The notes under the pieces are model-generated. The model saw nothing but the letters and a program-made list of their open reading frames with translations, did not search any database and was not told the DNA's origin. Shown piece after piece: positions 1 to 5,622 of a stretch of DNA of 6,020 nt. Positions within the stretch are counted from its first letter, which is position 1, and each line of letters starts with the position of its first letter. Position numbers and translations under genes: made by a program. Origin of the DNA: Deltaproteobacteria bacterium (GTDB taxonomy: Bacteria > Desulfobacterota > Desulfobacteria > Desulfobacterales > Desulfatirhabdiaceae); assembly GCA_021778975.1 (NCBI GenBank), contig JAJYBO010000189.1, forward strand, positions 1 to 6,020, in the 5' to 3' direction.

Positions 1-1638
1 GACGTCTTCGGCATATCCCCGTATCTGCCCGGTGTCTTCTTCCCGCAGTGTAAACGCCTCGATGGTGGTTTTCATTCGGGAAAGCTCGGCGTTGGAGAAG
101 TACTTGAACTCTATCACCCAGCGCATCTCGGCGAATTTCTCGTGAAACTTGCCGATAAATTCCAGATCGCTTTTGCCCTGCGGGTAGGAGTTTTCCACCG
201 TAAAGGCCAGCCAGGAAGACAGATACCGGCTGCACAGCTCGTAAAACGTGGTGCGATAGAAATTCTCGTTCATCTGCTGAAAAATGGCTTCGGGCAACTG
301 CGACACATATTCCCGCCAGTATCCGGCAAACAGGTTTTCGATATTGGGCTCGGCGACAAACGCCTGCATAATCTCTGTGTAGCGGGTGGATACGTCGATG
401 TGATGCAGTTCGTTGAAATATTCCACGAAGATCTGGCGCATATTCAAATTGGGGAGCTTCAGGTAAAACTCGTCCTGAAGGGTGAGCATTCCCAGATAAT
501 AAAAGGAGATGGGGAAAAACCCCTCATCGAAGAACTGCCGCATATCGAATTTCGAAGACAGATAATTGCTGTCGTACCGGATGATATTATGGGTGACCAG
601 ATTGTCCACAAATGCTTCGGTGCTGCCTGGATACGATGAGGTGATACGCTGCACCCACGACAAATCGGTTCGCAGATTCAAATCTGTGAGGAATTTGGGA
701 ATCCGCCCCCCGCTTTCGCAAAATTCCACCAGAAAATACATGATCAGCGTTGGGTTATAAATCGCTTCTCCCTGAGGCGAGATAAAATGATATCCGTTGT
801 AGTGAACTTTCAGTATTTCGCTGATTTCGGGCCGCGTTGACGGATCCAGTTCATAATCGGCATAAATATCGTCCAGTAAATGATCCACCTCGCTCTGAGT
901 GAACCCCAGCATGGCCTCGAAGCGATCCACAAGCGTGATGAAGCGGGCGATGTTGAAGCCCGACGCCAGTTCATCCATCGTGATGGGCAGCACGCCGGTG
1001 ATAAAGATATTGCCAATGGCGCCGGTTTTTCGCCCTTCTTTCAGGGTTTTAAAAAAAGTCTTCAGAAAACCGTCATCTGCGGTCAATTGACGGTAAAGAT
1101 GATCTTTTCGTGATGTGATAAGCTGATTGGCGAAGCTGTCATACTCGTCAATGATGACATAAAGCGACGGACAATCATCTCGAAGCGCATCCAAAAGAAT
1201 TTCCATATTGTCAAATGCGTCATTCTTTTCGCTGATCCTGCTGGAATCTTTAAGATATTGCGGATATCGCAGAAACAGTCTCTTTATCCGGATACCGCAG
1301 GTATTATTGAAACTGCGCCGAACAGAATCCAAATCCTGTCCAATACCTACCACCGAAAAATCCAGATGCAGCACGATATGTGCGTTTTTCAGCGGCGTCG
1401 GGTGCCGACCGATCCAGGTGTGTCCGAAAAGTTCGTCGAACCGGTCTTTCATGTGAACGCTGTAGTAGCATTCCAGTATCCGGCACCACAAAGACTTGCC
1501 GAAACGACGCGGACGCAGGAATACCGGGTTCTCAATCTCTTCCAGCTTTTCAATGTAGCGGGTTTTATCCACAAAGTAGCCATTTTTAGCGATGACTTCT
1601 TCATAATCGGCGGAACCGTACAGAATGCGTTTTTTCAT
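1..1638 (-). CDS. AAA-ATPase-like / PD-(D/E)XK nuclease-domain protein, left tandem copy (3' end beyond window)
   Basis: I translated the minus strand from the ATG at 1638 and it stays open for 546 codons to base 1, so this is a partial but undisrupted gene. It matches the family with an N-terminal AAA-ATPase-like domain and a C-terminal PDDEXK_9 (DUF1703-type) domain. Visible motifs are a Walker A-like RPRRFGKSL at residues 42-50, a Walker B-like YVIIDEYD near 160-167, ITGVLPI near 214, YNGYHF near 280, and a nuclease-like core of GKSD (Asp near 491) followed by EFK (Glu near 510, Lys near 512). An AGAGG ribosome-binding site precedes the start by 7 nt. Compared with the complete 583-residue copy to its right, only about 36 C-terminal residues are missing. 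Family knowledge predicts ATP binding and a nuclease fold. The biological role is unknown. It lies 69 bp downstream of its paralogue and may be co-transcribed with it. Confidence 0.9.
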   Translation of the reverse strand, partial: MKKRILYGSADYEEVIAKNGYFVDKTRYIEKLEEIENPVFLRPRRFGKSLWCRILECYYSVHMKDRFDELFGHTWIGRHPTPLKNAHIVLHLDFSVVGIGQDLDSVRRSFNNTCGIRIKRLFLRYPQYLKDSSRISEKNDAFDNMEILLDALRDDCPSLYVIIDEYDSFANQLITSRKDHLYRQLTADDGFLKTFFKTLKEGRKTGAIGNIFITGVLPITMDELASGFNIARFITLVDRFEAMLGFTQSEVDHLLDDIYADYELDPSTRPEISEILKVHYNGYHFISPQGEAIYNPTLIMYFLVEFCESGGRIPKFLTDLNLRTDLSWVQRITSSYPGSTEAFVDNLVTHNIIRYDSNYLSSKFDMRQFFDEGFFPISFYYLGMLTLQDEFYLKLPNLNMRQIFVEYFNELHHIDVSTRYTEIMQAFVAEPNIENLFAGYWREYVSQLPEAIFQQMNENFYRTTFYELCSRYLSSWLAFTVENSYPQGKSDLEFIGKFHEKFAEMRWVIEFKYFSNAELSRMKTTIEAFTLREEDTGQIRGYAEDV

Positions 1639-1694
1639 TGGCGGCCTCTTTTACGGACAGGATATGTCTAAAAATTGTTCTGATTTTCCAGCAT
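1..1694 (-). repeat. Tandem duplication unit, left copy (truncated by window edge)
   Basis: This stretch aligns head-to-tail with 1695-3515. The offset is 1821 bp around the gene start and 1818 bp further left, because one codon differs between the copies. Exact identities include 1409-1500 with 3230-3321 (92 bp) and 877-942 with 2695-2760 (66 bp). Homology continues past the start codon into the leader and fades after about 1694. Confidence 0.9.
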
Positions 1695-1707
1695 ATCCCA
1701 TTTGATA
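1639..1707 (-). promoter_or_regulatory. Leader between the tandem genes, conserved in both copies
   Basis: The 37 bp just upstream of the left gene (1639-1675) are identical to 3460-3496 upstream of the right gene. They include the AGAGG ribosome-binding site and a small inverted repeat GACA-N5-TGTC. A further 19 bp (1676-1694) match at about 15 positions. No convincing -35/-10 pair is visible, so the element may be a translation leader or weak promoter region. The gap is short enough for read-through from the upstream gene. Confidence 0.5.
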
Positions 1708-3515
1708 TCAACCGGAAATGCCGGATGGTGGCTCCGCCACCTCAAACACCCGAAACCCCTGATTGCCGAAGCAGTAGATGACATGCAGAAGAGTCCGGCA
1801 TTCCGGATACTGCTGGCGAATGCCTTCGGCATATCCCCGTATCTGAAGGGTGTCTTCTTCTTGCAGCGTAAACGCCTCGATGGTGGTTTTCATCTCGGAA
1901 AGCCTGGCGTTGGAAAAGTACTTGAACTCCATCACCCAGCGCATCCCAGCGAATTTCTCGTGAAACTTGCCGATAAATTCCAGATCACTTTTGCCCTGCG
2001 GGTAAGAGTTTTCCACCGTAAAGGCCAGCCAGGATGACAGATACCGGCTGCACAGCTCGTAAAACGTGGTGCGGTAAAAATTCTCGTTCATCTGCTGAAA
2101 AATGGCTTCGGGCAACTGGGACACGTATTCGCGCCAGTAGCCGGCAAACAGGCTTTCGATATCCGGCTGCATCACAAACGCCTGCATAATCTCTGTGTAG
2201 CGGGTGGATACGTCGATATGATGCAGTTCGTTGAAATACTCCACGAATATCTGGCGCATGTTCAGGTTGGGGAGTTTCATCGTAAACCTGTCCTGAAGGG
2301 TAAACATTCCCAGATAATAAAATGATATGGGGAAAAAAACCTTATCGAAAAACTGTTGCATATCGAATTTGGTGAGAAGAAAGTTTCGATCGTAGAATGT
2401 TGTATTCGTTGTAACTAAGTTATCCACAAATTCTTCAGTACTGCCCGGGCAGGCGGATGTAAGACGACGTACCCATGACAAATCCGTCCGTAAATTCAAA
2501 TCGGTCAAAAATTCTGGAATTCGCCCCCCGCTTTCGCAAAACGCCACCAGAAAATACATGACCAGTGTCGGATTATAAATCGCGTCTCCTTGAGGATTGA
2601 TAAAATGATACCCGTTGTAGTGAATCCTCAGAATTTCGCTGATTTCAGATCGTGTCGAAAGATCGAGCTCATAATCCGCATAAATATCGTCCAATAAATG
2701 ATCCACCTCGCTCTGAGTGAACCCCAGCATGGCCTCGAAGCGATCCACAAGCGTGATGAACCGGGCGATATTGAACCCCGACGCCAGCTCATCCATCGTG
2801 ATGGGCAGCACGCCGGTAATGAAAATGTTGGCGATGGTACCGGTCTTGCGGCCTTCTTTCAGGGTTTTGAAAAAGGTCTTCAGAAAACCGTCATCCGCGG
2901 TCAGTTGGCGATACAGATGATCCTTACGGGATGTGATGAGCTGATTCGCGAAATTATCGTACTCGTCAATGATGACATAGAGCGGCGGCAGGCCGGTTTG
3001 ATCAAGTCGTCGCAATATACTTTCGAGATTGGATACCGCGCTTTTTTCAAAATCAATCATCACGGGTTCGTTGAACCAGCCGGAACAATATCTAAGCAGG
3101 CTTGCCATTTTCCCATTACATGTCTGGTCAAAACTTTTCTGGATGACTGAAATATCCCTGCCAGGCTCTACTATGGAAAAATCCAGATGTAACACCAGAA
3201 AAGAATTTTTCAGCGGTGTGGGGTTGTTGCCGATCCAGGTGTGTCCGAAAAGTTCGTCGAACCGGTCTTTCATGTGAACGCTGTAGTAGCATTCCAGTAT
3301 CCGGCACCACAAAGACTTGCCAAAGCGCCGGGGGCGCAGGAATACCGGGTTCTTAACGGTTTCGAGCAGAGGGATATAATGAGTTTTATCTACGAAATAA
3401 CCGTTTTCGGTAAAAAATTCCAAATAATTGGCGGAGCCGTACATAATGTTTTTTTTCATTGGCGGCCTCTTTTACGGACAGGATATGTCTAAAAATCGCT
3501 CTGGTTTTCCGGCAT
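1695..3515 (-). repeat. Tandem duplication unit, right copy (1821 bp)
   Basis: Complete unit comprising the leader, the full ATPase/nuclease gene and a short 3' tail. Its 3' end abuts the upstream end of the left copy. The left unit's upstream homology ends at about 1694 and the right unit's at about 3515, exactly one unit length apart, as expected of a direct tandem duplication. Confidence 0.88.
1708..3459 (-). CDS. AAA-ATPase-like / PD-(D/E)XK nuclease-domain protein, right tandem copy (complete)
   Basis: Complete 583-residue protein starting MKKNIMYGSA, with an AGAGG ribosome-binding site 7 nt before the ATG. Domain order: AAA-ATPase-like region over about residues 1-300, with Walker A-like RPRRFGKSL (42-50, Lys48), Walker B-like YVIIDEYD (161-168, Asp165-Glu166), ITGVLPI (215-220) and YNGYHF (281-286). 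A middle helical region follows, then a PDDEXK_9-like domain from about 480 with Asp492, Glu511 and Lys513 as the probable D...ExK metal site. No signal peptide or membrane segment is evident, so it is probably cytoplasmic. It is the first gene of the tandem pair in transcription order. All motifs are intact, so both copies are probably functional. ATPase and nuclease activities are inferred from the family; the substrate is unknown. Such genes are often found in multiple copies per genome. Confidence 0.93.
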   Translation of the reverse strand: MKKNIMYGSANYLEFFTENGYFVDKTHYIPLLETVKNPVFLRPRRFGKSLWCRILECYYSVHMKDRFDELFGHTWIGNNPTPLKNSFLVLHLDFSIVEPGRDISVIQKSFDQTCNGKMASLLRYCSGWFNEPVMIDFEKSAVSNLESILRRLDQTGLPPLYVIIDEYDNFANQLITSRKDHLYRQLTADDGFLKTFFKTLKEGRKTGTIANIFITGVLPITMDELASGFNIARFITLVDRFEAMLGFTQSEVDHLLDDIYADYELDLSTRSEISEILRIHYNGYHFINPQGDAIYNPTLVMYFLVAFCESGGRIPEFLTDLNLRTDLSWVRRLTSACPGSTEEFVDNLVTTNTTFYDRNFLLTKFDMQQFFDKVFFPISFYYLGMFTLQDRFTMKLPNLNMRQIFVEYFNELHHIDVSTRYTEIMQAFVMQPDIESLFAGYWREYVSQLPEAIFQQMNENFYRTTFYELCSRYLSSWLAFTVENSYPQGKSDLEFIGKFHEKFAGMRWVMEFKYFSNARLSEMKTTIEAFTLQEEDTLQIRGYAEGIRQQYPECRTLLHVIYCFGNQGFRVFEVAEPPSGISG

Positions 3516-3664
3516 GTTGAGAAAGACAGGAATGAGCCCGGAAATATCACAGGAGCCGGATGGGTAAAAGATAAAAATAGCGGTGGACACTGCCGATCCG
3601 GAGATTCATTCCGTAAAAACGAAAATCGCTTGCGCATTGGGTGTCAGCCCCGCACAGTTGATAC
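3460..3664. other. Intergenic region between DUF29 gene and the tandem pair
   Basis: 205 bp without a supportable gene. The first 37 bp (3460-3496) are the leader copy of the right ATPase/nuclease gene. The rest, 3516-3664, has no paralogue in the window. A short CGGA-N7-TCCG inverted repeat lies near 3600-3615 but has no T-run, so I do not call a terminator. No clear promoter is visible. Confidence 0.5.
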
Positions 3665-4081
3665 TTACAGATTCCCCATGATTTGCTCGATGCTGTATGG
3701 ACAGGTTTCGGGGAAAGTGGATTTTGATAATCCCGTTTCCCTAACAGCTTGTAATACTGCTTTCCGATACGCTTTTTCAATGGTTTCGATGAGTTGTGGC
3801 CTAAGGCTTGGTGAATCTTCCAAAACATCGAATAATTCACCCCGTTGCTCTTCAATCGTAAGCTCCCAGCTTCGGCCTCTTAATTCTGGTTGAAAATCCC
3901 ATTTCAGTAAGTGCATTATCAAAACAGCCAAGCGACTGACCATTTCCCTTTTCTCTGACCTGCTCATTGATTCCACTTCCTCTATCAGATTTTCAATATC
4001 CAGTTGCGACAGAGCGCCGGCTTTTAAGAGCGCCGCCTGTTCTTGTGTCCACCGGTAGAAATCCTGTTCGTATAGACTCAT
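3665..4081 (-). CDS. DUF29 family protein
   Basis: 138 residues, full length for the DUF29 family. Recognisable blocks are YEQDFYRWTQEQAALLKAG at the N-terminus, LDIENLIEEVESMSRSEKRE (about 26-45), LLKWDFQPELRGRSW (about 57-71), LEDSPSLRPQL (about 86-96) and a C-terminal FPETCPYSIEQIM. It is soluble, with no signal peptide or membrane helix, and largely helical. The start is supported by GAGGTG 5-6 nt before the ATG. The molecular function of DUF29 is unknown; its genes are scattered and multicopy in cyanobacteria and other bacteria, often in accessory regions. It lies 205 bp upstream of the ATPase/nuclease pair in transcription order. Functional linkage is possible but not shown. Confidence 0.93.
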   Translation of the reverse strand: MSLYEQDFYRWTQEQAALLKAGALSQLDIENLIEEVESMSRSEKREMVSRLAVLIMHLLKWDFQPELRGRSWELTIEEQRGELFDVLEDSPSLRPQLIETIEKAYRKAVLQAVRETGLSKSTFPETCPYSIEQIMGNL

Positions 4082-4285
4082 AGTGTCACCTCTTCACAAA
4101 AAAACCTGTAATCCGCTACATTCAGCGCATTGGATATGATTTCCGCGCGTTTCCTGCCTGCTGCCTGGAACAGGCATATGGAAAAACAGCACTTCTGTCA
4201 AGAAATATTGGTGGCGGCGGGGAATTCCGGAAACATCATTCTAAATCATTGACAACCATTGACAATGCCCCAGCCTCTTGATTTG
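4082..4285. other. Intergenic region upstream of DUF29 gene
   Basis: About 200 bp without a gene. It holds the DUF29 ribosome-binding site, the promoter/palindrome at 4162-4201 and, from 4223 rightwards, sequence homologous to the region upstream of the toxin-antitoxin operon. An 8-bp direct repeat ATTGACAA occurs twice at 4248-4265, in a 12-bp expansion absent from the right-hand homologue. Confidence 0.5.
4162..4201 (-). promoter_or_regulatory. Probable DUF29 promoter with overlapping palindrome
   Basis: On the minus strand a perfect TTGACA (4201-4196) is followed after 17 bp by TATGCC (4178-4173), a poor -10 with three of six consensus bases. A 15-bp palindrome, TGCCTG-TTC-CAGGCA (4176-4162), begins inside the -10 and would cover the start-site region. 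This arrangement suits a repressor site, but it could also form a hairpin in the 5' leader. The DUF29 start lies about 80 bp downstream. Confidence 0.4.
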
Positions 4286-4309
4286 TCAAAATGAATGAAA
4301 TATTCCCTT
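4223..4309. repeat. Intergenic repeat, copy upstream of DUF29
   Basis: Aligns with 5346-5420. Both contain AATTC, then ATCAT, AATCATTGA, ATTTGTCAA, ATGAA and TTCCCT in the same order and similar spacing. This copy is 12 bp longer because of the ATTGACAA direct repeat. It lies upstream of the DUF29 gene, whereas the other copy lies between the TPR gene and the antitoxin promoter. Confidence 0.6.
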
Positions 4310-4393
4310 TGAAGCTTTCAGGCGGGCGACATGTGCTTCAGGACTTTCTTTGACAAAATGCCCTTCAGCCAGGTCGGCGCGTGATTGGTCAAG
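4286..4393 (-). pseudogene. Phd/YefM-type antitoxin 3' fragment
   Basis: Positions 4308-4393 match 4992-5077, the 3' end of the intact antitoxin gene, at about 78 of 86 bases. The translated piece reads QSRADLAEGHFVKESPEAHV then ARLKAS, against QSRADLAKGRFVKESPEAHV then ARLKTS in the intact protein. The N-terminal DNA-binding part is absent. The original stop, which overlaps the toxin start in the intact operon, is lost, so the frame runs on through a short new tail (KGIFHSF) to a stop at 4286-4288. No toxin gene follows. An open frame also continues upstream to an ATG at 4459, giving a chimeric 57-residue ORF whose first half derives from intergenic sequence. Most likely a non-functional remnant. 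Confidence 0.75.
4308..4393 (-). repeat. 86-bp antitoxin-derived repeat (matches 4992-5077)
   Basis: Ungapped alignment at an offset of 684 bp with about eight mismatches. The left limit lies within 2 bp of the antitoxin stop/toxin start overlap of the intact operon. The right limit lies in a CAAG-containing microhomology shared with the next repeat. Confidence 0.8.
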
Positions 4394-4396
4394 ATG

Positions 4397-4419
4397 AAAA
4401 AATGTTCCCTGAATCAGGG
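4397..4419 (-). terminator. Possible terminator behind the TPR fragment
   Basis: On the minus strand CCCTG-ATT-CAGGG (4419-4407) is followed by AACA and a six-T run (4402-4397). The stem is short and the T-run is displaced by 4 nt, so efficiency is uncertain. The same element follows the TPR gene at 5407-5429. Confidence 0.4.
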
Positions 4420-4473
4420 CAGCTCGGATGACACTATGCGAACTGTTTTGTAACTTCATAGCCTGCCCCCAGG

Positions 4474-4614
4474 TTATTTCAACGCAGACTGTTTCAGGAT
4501 CAGCCCGCGTTTTGCCGCAGCCAGATTGTTTTTCAGGATTGGCATGTCCGGGGCGATATGAAGCCCTTTTTCACAGGCGGCGATAGCTGCTTCCCGCTGG
4601 CCAAGCGCGTTCCA
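4474..4614 (-). pseudogene. TPR protein 3' fragment
   Basis: The last ~46 codons duplicate the end of the TPR gene at 5482-5622: NALGQREAAIAACEKGLHIA then PDMPILKNNLAAAKRGLILK, ending QSALK. The intact gene reads NALGQWENAVAACEKGIHLN then PHMPILKNNLAAAKRGLILK, ending RSALK. The frame stays open upstream to about 4656 but only to a TTG without a ribosome-binding site, and homology stops near 4614, where the sequence changes to one resembling the GAATTCTGGGG...ATCATC segment near 5337-5366. One TPR hairpin alone with no start is best read as a remnant. Confidence 0.8.
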
Positions 4615-4715
4615 TGAATTTTGGGGCAGCATCATCCTGTCAGCAAAAACATTCAATCAATGGATTTGAGGGGATTGGCTCCTCACGCGGAAAATAGCTA
4701 TGAAAAAGGGCCGAC

Positions 4716-4991
4716 TCAGTACACCGTATCGTGATCTCCCACATTTATCAGGATGATGTCCTGATCCTGAATCAGAAACTCGAAAGTAATACGATAAGAC
4801 AGATTGATTGAAACTGAATGCAACCCGGCCAGGCGACCGGACAGTGAATGCAGACGCAGGGAGGGATGAAGCGGGTTCGCTTCCAGCAATTGCAAGCATT
4901 TCAGGTACTGCTTTTCTACTTCGGGATGTCGTTTTAAAAAAAGACGCGCCCGCTTTTCATAATTTTCGGTAAAGACCAGAGACCAGCTCAT
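4716..4991 (-). CDS. RelE/StbE-type toxin of a type II toxin-antitoxin system
   Basis: 91 residues, usual length for the RelE/ParE toxin superfamily. Diagnostic stretches are LHSLSGRLAGLHSVSINLSY (about 47-66), the following RITFEF with Arg67, and the C-terminal INVGDHDTVY with His87. In RelE/YafQ-like toxins, residues in these blocks form the ribosome-dependent mRNA cleavage site, so an mRNA interferase is the likely activity; the subtype is not certain from sequence alone. The ATG overlaps the antitoxin stop codon as ATGA, indicating translational coupling. No frameshift or stop disturbs it. The TPR fragment lies beyond its 3' end across a ~100-bp spacer, in which I see no convincing terminator. 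Confidence 0.92.
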   Translation of the reverse strand: MSWSLVFTENYEKRARLFLKRHPEVEKQYLKCLQLLEANPLHPSLRLHSLSGRLAGLHSVSINLSYRITFEFLIQDQDIILINVGDHDTVY

Positions 4992-5245
4992 TTTGAAGTT
5001 TTCAGACGGGCGACATGCGCTTCAGGACTTTCTTTGACAAAACGTCCTTTAGCCAGGTCGGCGCGTGACTGGGCAAGCGCCGCTTCCAACTCGCATTCGC
5101 GCAGATAGTGGTAATGTTCCATGTCCATCACCACAAAACGTTCCTTACCACGAACGGATATAATCGCTTCCGGCTGATTGGCCAGTATCGCCTCAATAGC
5201 GGTAACGCCTTTCACTTTAAGATCATTTGCAGATAATAGCGGCAT
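4988..5245 (-). CDS. Phd/YefM-type (prevent-host-death family) antitoxin
   Basis: 85 residues from the ATG at 5245, chosen because AAGGAG (5257-5252) sits 6 nt upstream and because the product MPLLSANDLKVKGVTAIEAI... has the usual start and length for the family. The N-terminal half (LSANDLK, ISVRGKERFVVMD, YHYLREC) corresponds to the Phd/YefM DNA-binding fold. The C-terminal half (EAALAQSRADLAKGRFVKES) is the part expected to wrap the toxin. The frame is open 41 codons further to an ATG at 5368, but that extension lacks a ribosome-binding site and overlaps promoter-like and repeat sequence. The gene precedes and overlaps the toxin by 4 bp, the classic antitoxin-first order, and probably represses its own operon together with the toxin. 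Confidence 0.92.
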   Translation of the reverse strand: MPLLSANDLKVKGVTAIEAILANQPEAIISVRGKERFVVMDMEHYHYLRECELEAALAQSRADLAKGRFVKESPEAHVARLKTSK

Positions 5246-5279
5246 ACATGTCTCCTTCGCACTCTTTAGCGCCCACACA

Positions 5280-5302
5280 ATAATACTTTTAATCGTATTG
5301 TA
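5280..5302 (-). promoter_or_regulatory. Probable toxin-antitoxin promoter/operator
   Basis: An inverted repeat AATAC-N8-GTATT (5282-5299) lies about 35 bp upstream of the antitoxin ribosome-binding site and is flanked by -10-like hexamers TACAAT (5302-5297) and TATTAT (5285-5280), each five of six to consensus. No good -35 accompanies either. The position is right for autoregulation by the antitoxin, whose family binds short palindromes. Confidence 0.45.
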
Positions 5303-5345
5303 AAGAGAGTTTTGGCGAAGTTCCGATACATCCAACGAATTCGCC

Positions 5346-5420
5346 AATTCTGGGGATATCATCATCAATCATTGATAACTCCGTAAGCGCTTTATTTGTC
5401 AAGATGAAAAAATGTTCCCT
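5346..5420. repeat. Intergenic repeat, copy upstream of toxin-antitoxin operon
   Basis: Counterpart of 4223-4309, from AATTC to TTCCCT. Its right end runs into the terminator-like hairpin behind the TPR gene. Part of it falls inside the long upstream extension of the antitoxin frame, which supports reading that extension as non-coding. Confidence 0.6.
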
Positions 5421-5469
5421 GAATCAGGGCAGCCCGGATGACACTATGCGAACTGTTTTTTAATTTCAT
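5392..5469 (-). other. 25-codon ORF downstream of TPR gene, doubtful
   Basis: ATG at 5469, 12 bp after the TPR stop, encoding MKLKNSSHSVIRAALIQGTF then FHLDK. The duplicated copy starting at 4459 keeps the frame with one amino acid change and two silent changes, but there it runs into antitoxin sequence. There is no clear ribosome-binding site, and the frame overlaps the terminator-like hairpin. Probably not translated; recorded because the frame survives in both copies. Confidence 0.15.
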
Positions 5470-5622
5470 AGCCTGCCCGGATTATTTCAACGCGGAACGT
5501 TTCAGGATCAGCCCGCGTTTTGCCGCAGCCAGATTGTTTTTCAGGATTGGCATGTGCGGATTGAGATGAATCCCTTTTTCACAGGCGGCGACGGCATTTT
5601 CCCACTGGCCGAGCGCATTGCA
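5394..5622 (-). repeat. TPR-3'-end repeat, right copy
   Basis: Counterpart of 4384-4614, here continuous with the longer TPR gene and therefore probably the parental arrangement. Confidence 0.85.
5407..5429 (-). terminator. Possible terminator of the TPR gene
   Basis: Minus-strand CCCTG-ATT-CAGGG (5429-5417), then AACA and TTTTTT (5412-5407), about 50 bp after the TPR stop. GGGCAG (5427-5432) can also pair with CTGCCC (5473-5478) around a CTATG...CATAG stem, so a larger alternative fold is possible. The T-run is not adjacent to the stem, which lowers confidence. Confidence 0.45.

Larger units (their letters stand above)
4384..4614 (-). repeat. TPR-3'-end repeat, left copy (matches 5394-5622)
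   Basis: About 230 bp aligning with 5394-5622, with a 2-bp length difference just before the TPR stop codon (offset 1010 then 1008). It contains the terminator-like hairpin, the 3' flank and the last ~46 codons of the TPR gene. Homology ends near 4614. Confidence 0.85.

Noticed and set aside
142..639. 165-codon plus-strand ORF
   Set aside because: Lies antisense within the left ATPase/nuclease gene, whose translation matches a known domain family throughout; the plus-strand product resembles nothing.
1..1638. Left ATPase/nuclease copy as a pseudogene
   Set aside because: Manual translation shows a continuous frame with all motifs; it looks short only because the window cuts it.
1258..1671. 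137-codon plus-strand ORF and relatives near 3241-3492
   Set aside because: Shadows of the 5' ends of the tandem genes.
2698..3150. 150-codon plus-strand ORF, with a related frame at 880-1113
   Set aside because: Antisense to the conserved ATPase region in both copies; the similarity between the two frames simply reflects the duplicated gene.
3547..3855. 102-codon minus-strand ORF and the 3459-3893 plus-strand ORF
   Set aside because: Both overlap the clear DUF29 gene in other frames and lack family resemblance or a ribosome-binding site.
4657..4899. 80-codon minus-strand ORF
   Set aside because: Overlaps the well-supported toxin gene in another frame.
4988..5368. Long (126-residue) antitoxin with start at 5368
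   Set aside because: The internal ATG at 5245 has AAGGAG at ideal spacing and gives the family's usual length; the extension overlaps the promoter/operator and an intergenic repeat.
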